36,875 bases of DNA from positions 82,338 through 119,212 of the forward strand of contig QEXY01000143.1 of the NCBI GenBank assembly GCA_003130875.1. Reading direction: 5' to 3'. Under the pieces are notes generated by a model. The model searched no databases. It saw nothing but the letters and a program-made list of their open reading frames with translations, and was not told where the DNA came from. Source of the DNA: Ardenticatenia bacterium. Lineage in GTDB: Bacteria > Chloroflexota > Anaerolineae > 4572-78 > NAK82. The translations under genes were made by a program, and so were the position numbers. This document shows, piece after piece, positions 1 to 10,002 of the stretch (position 1 is its first letter; every line of letters begins with the position of its first letter).

Positions 1-1
1 G

Positions 2-784
2 AAGGATTTGGCCGCGCGTGCCGCCACCGCACCTGCCGACGCGATTGCCGCATCGATGGCCGAAGATCGTGCTCGCTTCCACTTTGCATCCGAGATCACC
101 GATGCCGAGCATGCCGCCAGTGCGCGCCTGGAGTGGGCATTGCGCGAGACGTTGCGCGAGCGCGGCATGCACGGCTTTGCCTCCCATTTTCTGGCCATCA
201 GTGAGGAAGGTCAGTTGGAGACACTGCCCTTCCTGGCTGCGTCCAAGCTATTGGCCGAGGGTTATGGCTTTGGCGGTGAGGGCGATGTCACCAGCGCAGC
301 AGCAGTGTGTATGCTGCAGACGCTCGCCGGGCAGGCGAGTTTCACCGAGATGTTCACGATGGATTTCGCCCATAATGCTATCCTGATGATGCACATGGGC
401 GAGAGCAACTGGCGCATGGCGCGTCCAGACGCTCCGATCTATGCGCTGCGCAGCACATTGGGCGATATTATGCACGTGCCGATCGCACCCGTGTTGCTGG
501 CCTTCACCCTGGCGCCCGGCGATGCCACTTTGGTCAGCCTCACCACCACCTCCAGCGGCAGGTTGAAGCTCATCGTGACGGAAGGCCAGGTGCTCGACTT
601 CCCCTATGTTCCCGACCTAGCGCGACCTCACTTCAAGTTCGCGCCGAATGGCGATCTGTGCGCGTTTCTCACCCGTTTCAGCCAGGAGGGCGGCTCGCAT
701 CATCAAGCTTTGGCGTATGGCCATTGGGCCGATACGGTGGAGAAGATCGCCACGCTTCTGGGTATCCCGTGCGCACGCGTGTGA
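2..784 (+). CDS. L-arabinose/L-fucose isomerase-like protein, C-terminal part (5' truncated by window edge)
   Basis: The reading frame is open to the left edge, so the first in-frame TTG (position 8) is probably not the true start. About 260 residues are present, roughly the C-terminal half of a sugar ketol-isomerase of the AraA/FucI fold, which is usually 450-500 aa. The C-terminal domain shows the family pattern: an MDFAHN and HMGESN segment, a TTTSSGRLKL strand, and a late EGGSHHQALAYG motif matching the paired His of AraA-type enzymes. Such enzymes interconvert aldoses and ketoses in the cytoplasm using a divalent metal. The actual sugar cannot be read from this half. A URO-D-family gene follows after 14 nt, so the two are probably co-transcribed. 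Family is fairly sure; substrate is unknown. Confidence 0.7.
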   Translation, partial: KDLAARAATAPADAIAASMAEDRARFHFASEITDAEHAASARLEWALRETLRERGMHGFASHFLAISEEGQLETLPFLAASKLLAEGYGFGGEGDVTSAAAVCMLQTLAGQASFTEMFTMDFAHNAILMMHMGESNWRMARPDAPIYALRSTLGDIMHVPIAPVLLAFTLAPGDATLVSLTTTSSGRLKLIVTEGQVLDFPYVPDLARPHFKFAPNGDLCAFLTRFSQEGGSHHQALAYGHWADTVEKIATLLGIPCARV

Positions 785-798
785 GGTGAAAAACGAGT

Positions 799-1926
799 AT
801 GGGTGAGCTGACTGGTCGTCAACGTTTGCTGCGCGTCTTCAGCCAGCAGCCCGTTGACCGCATCCCGGTTGCGCCTTTCATTCATATCAACTTTGTGAAG
901 GAATTTTATAACAGCCACGAGGTGGATTGGGTAACGCGCACTCCGGAGGTCTATCGCCACTTCGGTTTCGACATCATCCACCGCAACTGCACGCCGACAC
1001 CGGACATCTATGGCCCGACAGGGGCAAACTGGCAGCTGGAGGTGACACGTCAACAGGACGGACGCGACGAAACCGTCACCACGACGATCCACACCCCTGC
1101 CGGCACGCTGCGCTGCGTCGAAGCATTGCGCTGGGTGTATGAATACGATGCTGAGTATTCTCCCATCGAATATCTCATCAAGAGCGAAGCGGATCTGGAG
1201 CTGATGATGCGTTTTCAGCCGCCTCCTATTCCGCCGAACACGGAGGACATCCAGCGTGCCAGGGCAGCGGTGGGAGAGGAAGGTATCATCGCGCCGTGGA
1301 TTCAGGGTGCCTTCAACCTGGTCGCTTTCTACTATAGGCGGGTGGACGAGCTGCTGCTGGATGCGCTATCCAACCCAACGTTCTACGACCGCCTGATGTC
1401 ATATGCTCTGGAACGCTACAAGATCCATGTCCATGCAATGATTGAAGCGGGAGCGGATGTGTTGAGCTATGGCGGCAACATCGCCAATGCGCGCTTGGTA
1501 GGCCCTGAATTCTTCGAGCGTTTTGTCCTGCCCTACGAGCGCCAGCTCATCGCGTTCATCCAGAGCCACGGAGCAGCCGTGCTCTATCACAATTGCGGGC
1601 GGGCGCGCAAGTTGTTGCCACTCTACCCCGCATTGGGTATGCGCGCATATGAATCGCTCACACCGCCTCCATACGGGGACACCATCCTAGAGGAAGCGGT
1701 GAAGATCTTCGGCCAGAGTGTCACCTTATCCGGCAATATAGACCAGATCGACCTGTTACGCCGCGGCAGCGTCGAAGAAATCCGAGCACAGGTGCGTCAG
1801 GTGTTGGACACAGTGCGTGGTCGTGTCCACTTCATCCTGGCGACCACGGACTATTTCAACGAGAACACCCCCCACGAGAACATCCACGCACTGGCCGATG
1901 CCGGACGGGAGTACGGCAGCTGCTGA
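799..1926 (+). CDS. Uroporphyrinogen decarboxylase (URO-D) superfamily protein
   Basis: A 375-residue protein of the URO-D/methyltransferase TIM-barrel superfamily. It opens with the typical TGRQRLLRVFSQQPVDRIPV segment. Near residue 265 it has a YHNCG motif, the His-x-Cys type of zinc site seen in MtaA/CmuA/MtbA-like corrinoid methyltransferases, and near residue 310 an LSGNID motif. True HemE proteins lack the zinc site, so I favour a methyltransferase-like or uncharacterised URO-D paralogue over a haem-pathway enzyme. The ATG lies 14 nt after the isomerase stop with a weak GAGGTGAAA upstream. The pairing with a sugar isomerase suggests a catabolic cluster, but this is inference. No corrinoid protein gene is seen nearby. 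Confidence 0.8.
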   Translation: MGELTGRQRLLRVFSQQPVDRIPVAPFIHINFVKEFYNSHEVDWVTRTPEVYRHFGFDIIHRNCTPTPDIYGPTGANWQLEVTRQQDGRDETVTTTIHTPAGTLRCVEALRWVYEYDAEYSPIEYLIKSEADLELMMRFQPPPIPPNTEDIQRARAAVGEEGIIAPWIQGAFNLVAFYYRRVDELLLDALSNPTFYDRLMSYALERYKIHVHAMIEAGADVLSYGGNIANARLVGPEFFERFVLPYERQLIAFIQSHGAAVLYHNCGRARKLLPLYPALGMRAYESLTPPPYGDTILEEAVKIFGQSVTLSGNIDQIDLLRRGSVEEIRAQVRQVLDTVRGRVHFILATTDYFNENTPHENIHALADAGREYGSC

Positions 1927-1957
1927 TGTCATCTAAATGAGCCGCCCTACCCGCAAA

Positions 1958-1986
1958 CTGGCGTAGCAGCCTCAATGTGCTATAAT
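1958..1986 (+). promoter_or_regulatory. Probable sigma70-type promoter for phosphoglycerate mutase gene
   Basis: A perfect TATAAT lies at 1981-1986. The -35 at 17 bp spacing (CTGGCG, 1958-1963) is poor. The site sits in the 143-bp gap after the URO-D gene and points at the apgM start at 2070. Confidence 0.45.
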
Positions 1987-2069
1987 CCGCACGGAATGCC
2001 ACGAGACAATATCTGGATTGCTTCATACCCATCAAACTGAGCTCTCTGGAAAAGGAGTATCCTCGCCAT

Positions 2070-3278
2070 ATGAACCAGCTGGAATTGATCCAACAACTGG
2101 CCGTCAAGAATAACACCAAGATCGTTTTGCTCATTCTCGATGGCGTGGGAGGGCTGGCAATGCAGCCGGGCGGGCCTACCGAGCTGGAGGCAGCGCGCAC
2201 GCCCAACCTGGATGCATTGGCGGCACGTTCCGCCTGCGGACTGAGCGAAGCGATCGCGCCTGGCATCACCCCCGGCAGCGGTCCCGGTCATCTGGCGCTA
2301 TTTGGGTATGACCCGCTGCAGTATGAGATCGGGCGTGGCGTGCTCGAAGCACTGGGCATTGGTTTTGAGCTCCAGCCCAACGATGTTGCCGCACGCGGCA
2401 ACTTCTGCACTGTGGACGCTCAAGGTCTCATCACCGACCGACGTGCTGGACGCATCTCAACTGAAGAATGCACGCGACGTGTCCAACTGCTGCGCAGCAT
2501 CACTTTGCCAGGAGTGCAGGTCTTCGTGGAACCGGTCAAAGAGCATCGCTTTGCGCTGATTTTGCGCGGTGACGGGCTGGGCGCCGATGTGGAGGATACC
2601 GACCCACAGCGTGTCGGCGCGGCGCCGTTGCCGGCCGTGGCACGCAATCCCCAGTCGCAGCGTACTGCTGAATTGCTGAATGAGTGGATCGCCCAGGCAC
2701 GCCGCATCCTGGCCGATCATCCTCCCGCGAATATGTTGACGCTGCGTGGTGTAGCCAAGGATCCCGGACTGCCCAAGTTCCCTGAGGTGTACCAATTGCG
2801 CGCCGCGGCTGTGGCCGTATATCCCATGTACAAAGGCGTGGCGCGACTGGTGGGCATGGAAGTGATCGAGAGCATTGGCGACTCTCCTGCCGACCAGTTC
2901 GAGACGGTGCGTCGCCACTGGGATCGTTATGATTTCTTTTTCATTCACATCAAGAAGACGGACAGCTATGGCGAAGACGGCAACTTCGACGCCAAGGTGC
3001 ACCTCATCGAGCAGGTCGATGAAGCGCTGCCCACTTTGCTCGCGCTTGAACCGGACGTGCTCGTTGTGACCGGCGATCATTCCACCCCGTGCTTGCTCAA
3101 AGGACACAGCTGGCATCCGCTGCCCATCATGTTGGTGGCACGCACGGCGCGCGGTGATCAGGTGACGCAGTTCAACGAGGCCGCCTGCATCCATGGCAGC
3201 CTGGGTCGCATACGCCACACCGACATCATGCCGCTCGCAATGGCCCATGCATTGCGCCTGACCAAATACGGCGCATAA
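2070..3278 (+). CDS. apgM: 2,3-bisphosphoglycerate-independent phosphoglycerate mutase, archaeal type
   Basis: This 402-aa cytoplasmic enzyme interconverts 3- and 2-phosphoglycerate in glycolysis and gluconeogenesis without the 2,3-bisphosphoglycerate cofactor. It belongs to the alkaline phosphatase superfamily. Visible motifs are the metal-binding LILDG (Asp24), the PGSGPGH loop with the likely nucleophile Ser70, FGYDP just after it, the [12 protein letters not shown] segment near 290-300, and the late VVTGDHSTP and KGHSWHPLP metal-site motifs near 330-350. The length fits the ApgM family (about 400 aa); the bacterial GpmI is about 510 aa. The ATG is preceded by AAAAGGAG at a longish distance. 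It has its own probable promoter and is followed 26 nt later by an aldo/keto reductase. Confidence 0.9.
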   Translation: MNQLELIQQLAVKNNTKIVLLILDGVGGLAMQPGGPTELEAARTPNLDALAARSACGLSEAIAPGITPGSGPGHLALFGYDPLQYEIGRGVLEALGIGFELQPNDVAARGNFCTVDAQGLITDRRAGRISTEECTRRVQLLRSITLPGVQVFVEPVKEHRFALILRGDGLGADVEDTDPQRVGAAPLPAVARNPQSQRTAELLNEWIAQARRILADHPPANMLTLRGVAKDPGLPKFPEVYQLRAAAVAVYPMYKGVARLVGMEVIESIGDSPADQFETVRRHWDRYDFFFIHIKKTDSYGEDGNFDAKVHLIEQVDEALPTLLALEPDVLVVTGDHSTPCLLKGHSWHPLPIMLVARTARGDQVTQFNEAACIHGSLGRIRHTDIMPLAMAHALRLTKYGA

Positions 3279-3304
3279 CACCGGACATTCTCGGAGGGAT
3301 GCTC

Positions 3305-4303
3305 ATGGAATACCGTCGCCTTGGCAGATCCGGCCTGGAGCTCTCCGCACTTTCTTTCGGTTCATGGGTGACGTTTGGACAACAGATTGATGAGGACGTC
3401 GCCTATGCCTGTATGGAAGCTGCGTATCAAGCCGGGGTCAATTTCTTTGATAACGCCGAAGCCTATGCTGGTGGCCAAGCAGAGATCATCATGGGCAACG
3501 TGATCAAACGCGCCGGTTGGAAGCGCTCTGACCTGGTGATCTCCACTAAAATCTTCTGGGGAGGCAAGGCACCTAACCGCAGCGGCCTCTCGCGCAAGCA
3601 TCTGCTGGAAGGCATCCGTGCCTCTCTTGCCCGCCTGCAGCTGGACTACGTGGATCTGATCTTCTGTCATCGCCCGGATCTCTATACTCCCATTGAAGAG
3701 ACCGTTTGGGCGATGCATTACATCGTCAGCAACGGGCTGGCGCTCTACTGGGGCACCAGCGAGTGGAGCGCCGAACAGATCCGCACCGCCTATGACATCG
3801 CGCGCCGCGAGCACCTGATCCCACCCACGATGGAACAGCCCGAGTATAACATGTTCCACCGCGAACGGGTGGAGAAGGAATATCACCGTCTCTACCACGA
3901 AATCGGACTGGGAACAACCGTCTGGAGTCCGCTTGCGGGCGGTCTTCTCACTGGCAAGTACAACGAAGGAATTCCGGAGGGCTCGCGTGCGACTCTGAAG
4001 GGCTATGAGTGGGTGCGCCAACGCATCGAAAGCGAAGAGGGACGACGCAACATTGAAAAAGTCAAACAACTGGCTCCGATCGCACAGGAGCTGGGATGCA
4101 CCCTCGCGCAGCTGGCGTTGGCATGGTGTCTCAAGAATCCCTATGTGAGCACTGTCATCACCGGCGCCAGCCGACCGGAGCAGGTGATGGAAAACATGAA
4201 AGCGCTCGATGTCGTACCCAAGCTCACTCCGGCGGTGATGGAGCGCATCGAGGCGATATTGGCCAACAAACCGGAACCGGAGTTCGACTGGCGCCAGATC
4301 TGA
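3305..4303 (+). CDS. Aldo/keto reductase (Kv-beta-like group)
   Basis: A 332-aa NAD(P)H-dependent oxidoreductase with an (alpha/beta)8 barrel. The start [14 protein letters not shown] is typical. All four catalytic residues are visible: Asp49 and Tyr54 in FFDNAEAY, Lys82 in STKIFWG and His122 in FCHRPD. The C-terminal TGASRPEQV segment is a cofactor-phosphate motif. Overall it resembles the voltage-gated potassium-channel beta-subunit/YghZ-like subgroup. I chose ATG 3305 because GGAGGG at 3293-3298 then sits 6 nt upstream; an in-frame ATG at 3299 would abut the ribosome site. It lies 26 nt after apgM. The natural substrate is unknown. Confidence 0.9.
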   Translation: MEYRRLGRSGLELSALSFGSWVTFGQQIDEDVAYACMEAAYQAGVNFFDNAEAYAGGQAEIIMGNVIKRAGWKRSDLVISTKIFWGGKAPNRSGLSRKHLLEGIRASLARLQLDYVDLIFCHRPDLYTPIEETVWAMHYIVSNGLALYWGTSEWSAEQIRTAYDIARREHLIPPTMEQPEYNMFHRERVEKEYHRLYHEIGLGTTVWSPLAGGLLTGKYNEGIPEGSRATLKGYEWVRQRIESEEGRRNIEKVKQLAPIAQELGCTLAQLALAWCLKNPYVSTVITGASRPEQVMENMKALDVVPKLTPAVMERIEAILANKPEPEFDWRQI

Positions 4304-4372
4304 TTGCGGAGTCACGACAAGGATCATAAGGGGTGACCATAGGGACCTGCACGGTTGAGGTTGTAGGTACCG

Positions 4373-5002
4373 ATGGATAATGTCTTTTGCTCCAGCCATC
4401 CGTTGGTCTGTCATAAGCTGACCAAGTTGCGCGATGTTGCGACTGAACCCAAGCGTTTCCGGGAGCTGATCCGCGAGATCGCCATGCTGCTGGCGTATGA
4501 AGCTACTGCTGACCTGGCACTCGAGCCCACCGAGGTCCAGACACCGCTGGGGCGTGCGCAAGGGGCGCTGCTTCGCGAGAAGATCGGCTTGGTGCCCATC
4601 CTGCGCGCCGGCCTGGGCATGGTGGATGGAATCTGGGAGATGATGCCGGGTGCGGAGGTGTGGCATATCGGTCTCTACCGCGATGAACAAACCCTAAGGC
4701 CGGTGCAATATTACAACAAGCTTCCCGTCGACCCCACCGTGCAGGTCTGTCTGGTTCTCGATCCGATGCTGGCGACGGGCGGCTCGGCCGTTGCTGCGGT
4801 GGACATCCTCAAGCGCTGGGGCGCCCAACGTATCAAATTTGTGGGCATCATCGCTGCGCCTGAAGGTTTGCGCGCGATGCAACGTGCGCATCCCGACGTC
4901 CCGATCCATATTGCCGCCATCGACAGCCACTTGAGTGAGCACGGCTATATTGTGCCGGGCCTGGGCGATGCCGGCGACCGCCAGTTTGGCACCGGTTGGT
5001 AG
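4373..5002 (+). CDS. upp: Uracil phosphoribosyltransferase
   Basis: A 209-aa cytoplasmic pyrimidine-salvage enzyme that makes UMP from uracil and PRPP. The length matches the family. It begins with the usual [14 protein letters not shown], has [13 protein letters not shown] near 71-83, the PRPP-binding loop [12 protein letters not shown] around 128-139, and the uracil-site [13 protein letters not shown] near the C-terminus. The gap to the preceding aldo/keto reductase is 69 nt. The ATG has only a modest AGGT nearby. No PyrR-type attenuator or PurR-like site is apparent upstream. Confidence 0.96.
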   Translation: MDNVFCSSHPLVCHKLTKLRDVATEPKRFRELIREIAMLLAYEATADLALEPTEVQTPLGRAQGALLREKIGLVPILRAGLGMVDGIWEMMPGAEVWHIGLYRDEQTLRPVQYYNKLPVDPTVQVCLVLDPMLATGGSAVAAVDILKRWGAQRIKFVGIIAAPEGLRAMQRAHPDVPIHIAAIDSHLSEHGYIVPGLGDAGDRQFGTGW

Positions 5003-5093
5003 GACAACGTGATACGCCAGCCGTTCAAGCTTGCTAGATGCCACACAATGTCCGTATCTGGACGCTGTTGTCACGACTGGGAGAACACCGCGG

Positions 5094-5354
5094 ATGACTG
5101 GCTATAGTTTGGTATTGTGGATCATCGTCGGCGGTCTTGCTGGCTGGCTGACCGGGATGCTGCTCCGCGGACGTGGTTACGGCTGCATCGGCAATGTCGT
5201 GATAGGGATCATTGGCGCTGTGATTGGCGGCTGGCTGTTTCGTATCGCCAACATCGAGGCATTGCCGGGGCTTATCGGCAGCGTGTTCACCGCCATCATC
5301 GGCGCCGTGGTGCTCATCACTGTGCTCGGTTTGCTGACCGAGCGACATCGCTAG
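5094..5354 (+). CDS. GlsB/YeaQ/YmgE-family small membrane protein
   Basis: An 86-residue protein of the transglycosylase-associated (GlsB/YeaQ/YmgE) family. Three hydrophobic segments fill it, at about 4-24, 32-48 and 58-80. They are Gly-rich and include the family pattern GGLAGWLTG...GRGYGCIGNVVIGIIGA. Members sit in the cytoplasmic membrane and are often stress-linked; the molecular function is unknown. I chose ATG 5094 with GGGAG upstream; a longer in-frame start at 5031 adds an unlike hydrophilic leader. The gene converges with the DUF3048 gene, leaving only 14 nt between the two stops. Confidence 0.85.
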   Translation: MTGYSLVLWIIVGGLAGWLTGMLLRGRGYGCIGNVVIGIIGAVIGGWLFRIANIEALPGLIGSVFTAIIGAVVLITVLGLLTERHR

Positions 5355-5368
5355 GGGCGGCGTAAGCC

Positions 5369-6667
5369 CTATTGGTTGGCAGCTGGCGTCGGGGTCGCGT
5401 TTACCAAGATCTGATACTCCGGCGGCACGACCTCGATCCACGAGTTGCCTCGTTTGAGCGGGATCGGCTCTCCGTTGGGAAAGATGAACTCGGGCGTTTG
5501 TGTGCCATCCGTGCGCCACAGCCCTTCCATGACCACCCCGTCGCGAAAGACCTGCACGCGTCCCTCTCCGTTGACAATGATACGGATCGAAGTGGCACCT
5601 TTACTATCTTCCACGATGTCGGTGGGCTCGTGGGACGCATAGTACACAATCACGTTAGCGGCCGAGACCTGTTTCTGCGTCGTCGAATCAAATAAGGGCT
5701 CACCCGCTACCCAACGTAGATACCGTTCACTGGCCGCGTCATAGCGCCATAACGTCTGACTGGTGCGCCGTGGATAAGGGATGAAAACCGTCTCCGCTTT
5801 TTGACCACCAATCGGTGCATCGGAGAAGATGAAACCACGCAACACCACAGGTGCTTCCATGTTCTTCTTGGCCAGCAGCTCACGCGCTGCACTCACGTCG
5901 AGCGCCAACCGTGTTTGCCAACCCTCGTTCTTGCGGTAGAAATAGGGTTGTGGGTAAAAATACTCGTCCAAATTGACGATGGGCAGCTGCGAAAGCTCCC
6001 AACGCACCCCATCTGAGCCGCCTGAGCTGGCTAGAGCAGCCTGGTATTGCATCGTTAATTGCGTGTTGATCAATCGCGCACTGCGGATGGGGGCAACCAC
6101 CTGCGGATCCTCGCTCAGATAGATAGCAGTAAAACGCGTCACCCACCATTCGACGATCTCTTCATACACCACGTCTGCGCTCATCAGGCCGGCCTGCGGC
6201 CGTGTAATGGGATCGTTGCCCACCCGCACGGCGATCGGTCGCCGCTTCAACTTACTGGGATCACTTACGATCAGGCCAGTTAACGGATTCTCCCCCTCAG
6301 GCCGCTCCGGAATGACCACCGTGGCAGTGGGAGTTGGTCCGGCAACGGTGGGTGTGCGTGTCGGGGTACGTGTCGGCTCCGGCGTACGATACGTGACCAC
6401 TACTGGTGTTCCCATGCCGGCAGGGGCATTCATAGATTTTGGCGTTTCGGCTAGAGGCGATATCATCACCTCGTCGGACGCAGTTGCCTCTGATGCCGCA
6501 ACAACCAGGGTTGGGGATGATTTCCAAGCAGGTGTGGGTGTGAAGGTGGCCACCTTTGCACTCATTTCCTGCCACGAGGAAGGGGAACACGCCGTCACCA
6601 TCATAATGCTAATCCATACGATGAGCAACGCAACCCCCCACCCAATCCATCGTTGCCTCAGCACCAT
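5369..6667 (-). CDS. DUF3048-domain lipoprotein (YerB-like)
   Basis: A 432-aa secreted lipoprotein. The N-terminus has a basic start, a hydrophobic stretch and a lipobox VTAC, predicting lipidation at Cys27. A low-complexity Thr/Pro linker (TRTPTRTPT and similar, about 95-120) follows. The folded part starts at ENPLTGLIV and continues with RRPIAVRVGND, the pattern of DUF3048. Later, IRSARLINTQL and an RWELSQLPIV segment also match the family. Function is unknown; members are found in Gram-positive bacteria and Chloroflexota at the cell surface. It lies 70 nt downstream of the second dehydrogenase on the same strand and could be read from that transcript. Confidence 0.85.
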   Translation of the reverse strand: MVLRQRWIGWGVALLIVWISIMMVTACSPSSWQEMSAKVATFTPTPAWKSSPTLVVAASEATASDEVMISPLAETPKSMNAPAGMGTPVVVTYRTPEPTRTPTRTPTVAGPTPTATVVIPERPEGENPLTGLIVSDPSKLKRRPIAVRVGNDPITRPQAGLMSADVVYEEIVEWWVTRFTAIYLSEDPQVVAPIRSARLINTQLTMQYQAALASSGGSDGVRWELSQLPIVNLDEYFYPQPYFYRKNEGWQTRLALDVSAARELLAKKNMEAPVVLRGFIFSDAPIGGQKAETVFIPYPRRTSQTLWRYDAASERYLRWVAGEPLFDSTTQKQVSAANVIVYYASHEPTDIVEDSKGATSIRIIVNGEGRVQVFRDGVVMEGLWRTDGTQTPEFIFPNGEPIPLKRGNSWIEVVPPEYQILVNATPTPAANQ

Positions 6668-6737
6668 AACCCTCTCTCCGCAAATAACAACCCGATCCGC
6701 GCTGAACTGTGTATGGCTCAGGATGACTGGCTAGCAA

Positions 6738-8030
6738 TTATGGGAAAATGCCTCGCGTTTGGATCGCCTCTGCCACGCGTCGCACCGCCAGCATATGGGC
6801 GCCAATGCGCAAGGGCACCTGATGCGCCTGGCTGAAATCCCACACCTCACGCAAGCTGCGCTGCATAATTGCTTCCAAGCGGGTGTTGACCTCCTCTTCT
6901 TCCCAGAAGAAGCGTTGTAAGTCCTGCACCCACTCGAGATAGCTGACCACCACGCCGCCCGCATTTGCCAGAATGTCCGGCACGACGATTATGCCACGTT
7001 CATTGAGGATGTCGTCCGCGCGTCGCGTCGTGGGGCCGTTAGCACCCTCGACGATCAAGCGCGCTTGAATGGCTGCGGCGTTATCGGTGCGAATCTGATG
7101 TTCCAACGCCGCCGGCACCAGCACATCCACATCGCTGGTCAGCAACTCCTCGTTGCTAATACGCGCCCCACCGTGTGTCGGATAGTCGGCCAACAAGCTG
7201 CGTGGATGTGTCTCCAGATAATGGGCAATAGCTGCGACATCCAGTCCTTGCTCGCGATACAATCCGCCGCTCACGTCACTGATCGCCACAACGCGGCAGC
7301 CCATCTCCTGCAACAACCGCGCGGCCACCGAGCCGACATTGCCGAAACCTTGCACTGCCACACGTGTGCCCTCTATGCGACGACCCAAGCGTTGCAATGT
7401 TTCGCGCACCACGATGGCCACACCCCGACCTGTGGCCTCCTTGCGCCCCAAGGAACCACCCAAAACCACCGGTTTGCCCGTGACCACCTCGATAACCGAG
7501 CTTCCCTCTAACATACTGACGGTGTCGGCCATCCAGGCCATCACCTGAGGGTTCGTGTTCACATCGGGTGCCGGGATATCACGGCGCGGCCCCAGAATCG
7601 GCATAATCATAGCGGTATAACGGCGCGTCAGGCGACAAATCTCTGCCTCGGACATTTGGCGCGGGTTACAGGTCACCCCTCCTTTGGCACCGCCAAACGG
7701 GACATTGACCACAGCACATTTCCAGGTCATCAACGCCGCCAAGGCGCGTGCCTCGTTCAGGTTGACCTCAGGATGGTAGCGGATACCCCCCTTACAAGGT
7801 CCTCGTGCACTGGAGTGCTGCACCCGGTAACCCGTGAACACCTCGATGTGCCCGTCGTCCATCATCACGGGCACCGCGACGGTCAGCTCGCGTTCTGGTT
7901 GACGCAACATCGCATGGATGCCCGGGTCGAGCTGCAATCGCTCTGCCACCTCGTCCAGCTGAGCCAACACGGTACTCCACAGATCACCTGTTATCTCAGT
8001 CTTTGTCGCAATCTGGGCAGTTTGCTCCAC
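6738..8030 (-). CDS. Glu/Leu/Phe/Val dehydrogenase, second copy
   Basis: A 430-aa NAD(P)-dependent amino-acid dehydrogenase, most likely a glutamate dehydrogenase (oxidative deamination of glutamate to 2-oxoglutarate). Substrate-site Lys80 lies in GPCKGGIRYHP, Lys104 in MTWKC and catalytic Lys116 in VPFGGAKGG. The Rossmann GFGNVG is at 228-233. I chose a GTG start at 8030 because GAGG sits 6 nt upstream and the product then matches the family length; a longer in-frame ATG at 8108 would run into the upstream paralogue. The gap to the upstream paralogue is 53 nt. The cofactor (NAD or NADP) cannot be assigned safely. Confidence 0.9.
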   Translation of the reverse strand: MEQTAQIATKTEITGDLWSTVLAQLDEVAERLQLDPGIHAMLRQPERELTVAVPVMMDDGHIEVFTGYRVQHSSARGPCKGGIRYHPEVNLNEARALAALMTWKCAVVNVPFGGAKGGVTCNPRQMSEAEICRLTRRYTAMIMPILGPRRDIPAPDVNTNPQVMAWMADTVSMLEGSSVIEVVTGKPVVLGGSLGRKEATGRGVAIVVRETLQRLGRRIEGTRVAVQGFGNVGSVAARLLQEMGCRVVAISDVSGGLYREQGLDVAAIAHYLETHPRSLLADYPTHGGARISNEELLTSDVDVLVPAALEHQIRTDNAAAIQARLIVEGANGPTTRRADDILNERGIIVVPDILANAGGVVVSYLEWVQDLQRFFWEEEEVNTRLEAIMQRSLREVWDFSQAHQVPLRIGAHMLAVRRVAEAIQTRGIFP

Positions 8031-8083
8031 AACACACCTCACATTTGCATCGCCATTTCCAAATCGGTTTTCATCCTTGAGGG

Positions 8084-9334
8084 TCACACCCAACCGCGCA
8101 GCTTGCATGCCTCGGCCACACGCTGCACAGCCACCAGATAGGCCGCCAAGCGGTTATGGAGGTTGCGCTTCCTCGCCACCTGGTGCACCATCTGGAAGGC
8201 CACACTCATCCGCGTATCCAGGCGCTGATAGACTTCTTCGGGCTCCCAGTAAAAGTTGTAAGCATTTTGCACCTGTTCGAAATAGCTCACTGTGACCCCG
8301 CCCGCATTGCATAGGATATCCGGGATCACGTAAACGCCATTCTGGTGCAAGATGATGTCCGCTTCTGGTGTGGTCGGCCCGTTGGCCAGCTCCGCGACAA
8401 TGCGCGCTCGCACGTTGCCAGCATTGGAACCAGTGATGACGTTCTCCAGTGCAGCCGGGAAAAGCACCGTCACGTCCAGCTCCAGCAGCTGGGCATTACT
8501 GATCGGCTGGGTGAAGGGCATCTCGACCACGCTGCCGGTCTTGCGTTTCCAGGCACTTCCCTCGCTATAGGGAATGCCCTCAGCCCGATACACCCCACCC
8601 TTAGAATCGGAGAGTGCCACCACCTTGAGCCCCAGCAATTCCTCAGCCAGCTGATGAAGTGAACGCCCTACATGGCCATACCCCTGGATCGCAGCCGTAG
8701 CCCCTTTGAGATCCATTTCGAGTGCACGACCTGCCTCACGCACGACATATATACCTCCACGCGCAGCCGCATCAGCACGTCCCGCCGAGCCTCCCAACGC
8801 CGTCGGCTTGCCAGTGATGATGCCTGGCGTGTTATGACCGCGCAAAATGCTGTATTCGTCCATCATCCAGGCCATCACCTGGGCATCGGTATACACATCG
8901 GGCGCCATGACATCCGTATCTTCGTCGATCAAGCGGGACAAGGCACGCACGTAGCCACGCGCCAAGCGCTCGCGCTCAGCGGTCGAGAGCTCCTTGGGAT
9001 TGCACGTGACTCCTCCTTTACCACCGCCCAATGGCAGGTCCATCACCGCCGTTTTCCACGTCATCCATGCTGCCAGCGCGCGCACCGTGTCCAGCGTTTC
9101 GTCCGGATGCCAGCGCAGCCCCCCTTTTGTCGGTCCACGGGCATCATTGTACTGAACGCGATAGCCCCGCAAGATGCGCACATCGCCATCATCCATCCGC
9201 ACCGGGATAGTGATTGTCACTTCGCGACGTGGCCAGCGCAACAGCTGGTGGGTTGCTTCATCCAGACCCAACAGCTCAGCCGCCTCGTCAAGTTGACGCT
9301 GGGCGATCTCAAACGGATTCAGTGTCTCCGGCAT
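8084..9334 (-). CDS. Glu/Leu/Phe/Val dehydrogenase, first copy
   Basis: A 416-aa paralogue of the downstream dehydrogenase. It carries the same active-site set: Lys70 in [11 protein letters not shown], Lys94 in MTWKT, Lys106 in LPLGGGKGG, and the dinucleotide loop GYGHVG at 218-223. The ATG at 9334 follows a near-perfect AAAGGAGGTGA; earlier in-frame starts lack such a site. The two copies differ throughout (LPLGGGKGG against VPFGGAKGG, and an extra segment around 258-270), so this is an old duplication. They may form a mixed hexamer or differ in cofactor, as seen for paired GDHs in some archaea; that is inference. A promoter candidate lies about 140 bp upstream. Confidence 0.9.
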   Translation of the reverse strand: MPETLNPFEIAQRQLDEAAELLGLDEATHQLLRWPRREVTITIPVRMDDGDVRILRGYRVQYNDARGPTKGGLRWHPDETLDTVRALAAWMTWKTAVMDLPLGGGKGGVTCNPKELSTAERERLARGYVRALSRLIDEDTDVMAPDVYTDAQVMAWMMDEYSILRGHNTPGIITGKPTALGGSAGRADAAARGGIYVVREAGRALEMDLKGATAAIQGYGHVGRSLHQLAEELLGLKVVALSDSKGGVYRAEGIPYSEGSAWKRKTGSVVEMPFTQPISNAQLLELDVTVLFPAALENVITGSNAGNVRARIVAELANGPTTPEADIILHQNGVYVIPDILCNAGGVTVSYFEQVQNAYNFYWEPEEVYQRLDTRMSVAFQMVHQVARKRNLHNRLAAYLVAVQRVAEACKLRGWV

Positions 9335-9471
9335 TACGATGTTCACCTCCTTTGCTGTGATCAACACGGTGACGGACAACCCAAGGCGAATCTCAACTCC
9401 CTGTGATAGCCTATCGTCGAGCACAGTACACCGCATCGACCAGAGATGCGTCACTCTGACCTTGTAACGGC

Positions 9472-9501
9472 ATTATAATGTGATCCGCGCGATATAGCCA
9501 A
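9472..9501 (-). promoter_or_regulatory. Candidate promoter for the dehydrogenase pair
   Basis: Read on the minus strand, TTGGCT (9496-9501), 18 bp, then a perfect TATAAT (9472-9477). The -10 sits inside the palindrome CATTATAATG, so a plus-strand -10 is equally present but lacks a fitting -35. The leader to the ATG at 9334 would be about 130 nt. Confidence 0.4.
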
Positions 9502-9896
9502 ACCCAGTTCCACCATAATACCATAACGATACCCTTTGACGCCGATTCTCCCGCTGAAAAACTTTGTGCATTTGTGCGGGTCGACAAATGAGCTATTTTG
9601 ATTCTTGGCCGGCTGGGCATCTAGCACCTGGAGCCAATAGGGTCGGAAGAATCTCTCGTCACCAGTGCGGTGGCTGTGTTCCACCTGATCGCCATAATGC
9701 TTGTGCCCTGACGGATAACGTCACAAAACCCTGCTGAAGGATGTCCGGAAGCGGGTGTGGTTCATCCCTGTCCGCCCTCTCCTACTCAGCCGGAAGGTCA
9801 CCGTTGTCTCGCCAGGTTGCGCATCCGGAAAACGCTGCCTCTGGCCGGGCTTCCTTCCGCCGGTTAACGATCTTACAGCGTGCGCACTCGCAACGC
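9502..9896. other. Intergenic region without recognised gene
   Basis: Part of a roughly 665-bp gap between divergent genes. Short open frames on both strands (for example minus 9451-9684 and plus 9755-10006) show no family motif, no good ribosome site and no transmembrane pattern. I saw no tRNA-like T-arm. It may be decayed DNA or untranslated leader. Confidence 0.4.
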
Positions 9897-9925
9897 TTGA
9901 CGGTCTTATGATGCCACGTTATCAT
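9897..9925 (+). promoter_or_regulatory. Candidate promoter for mnmG
   Basis: TTGACG (9897-9902), exactly 17 bp, then TATCAT (9920-9925). Each box matches the sigma70 consensus at five of six positions. The leader to the mnmG start is about 70 nt. Confidence 0.55.
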
Positions 9926-10002
9926 CAGCATGTCGTGTCCAGAGCTGCTTGGACAAATTTGAGGATGAACGTAGAGAGGGGCTGGATCGAGCGGGGTGAT
10001 TG

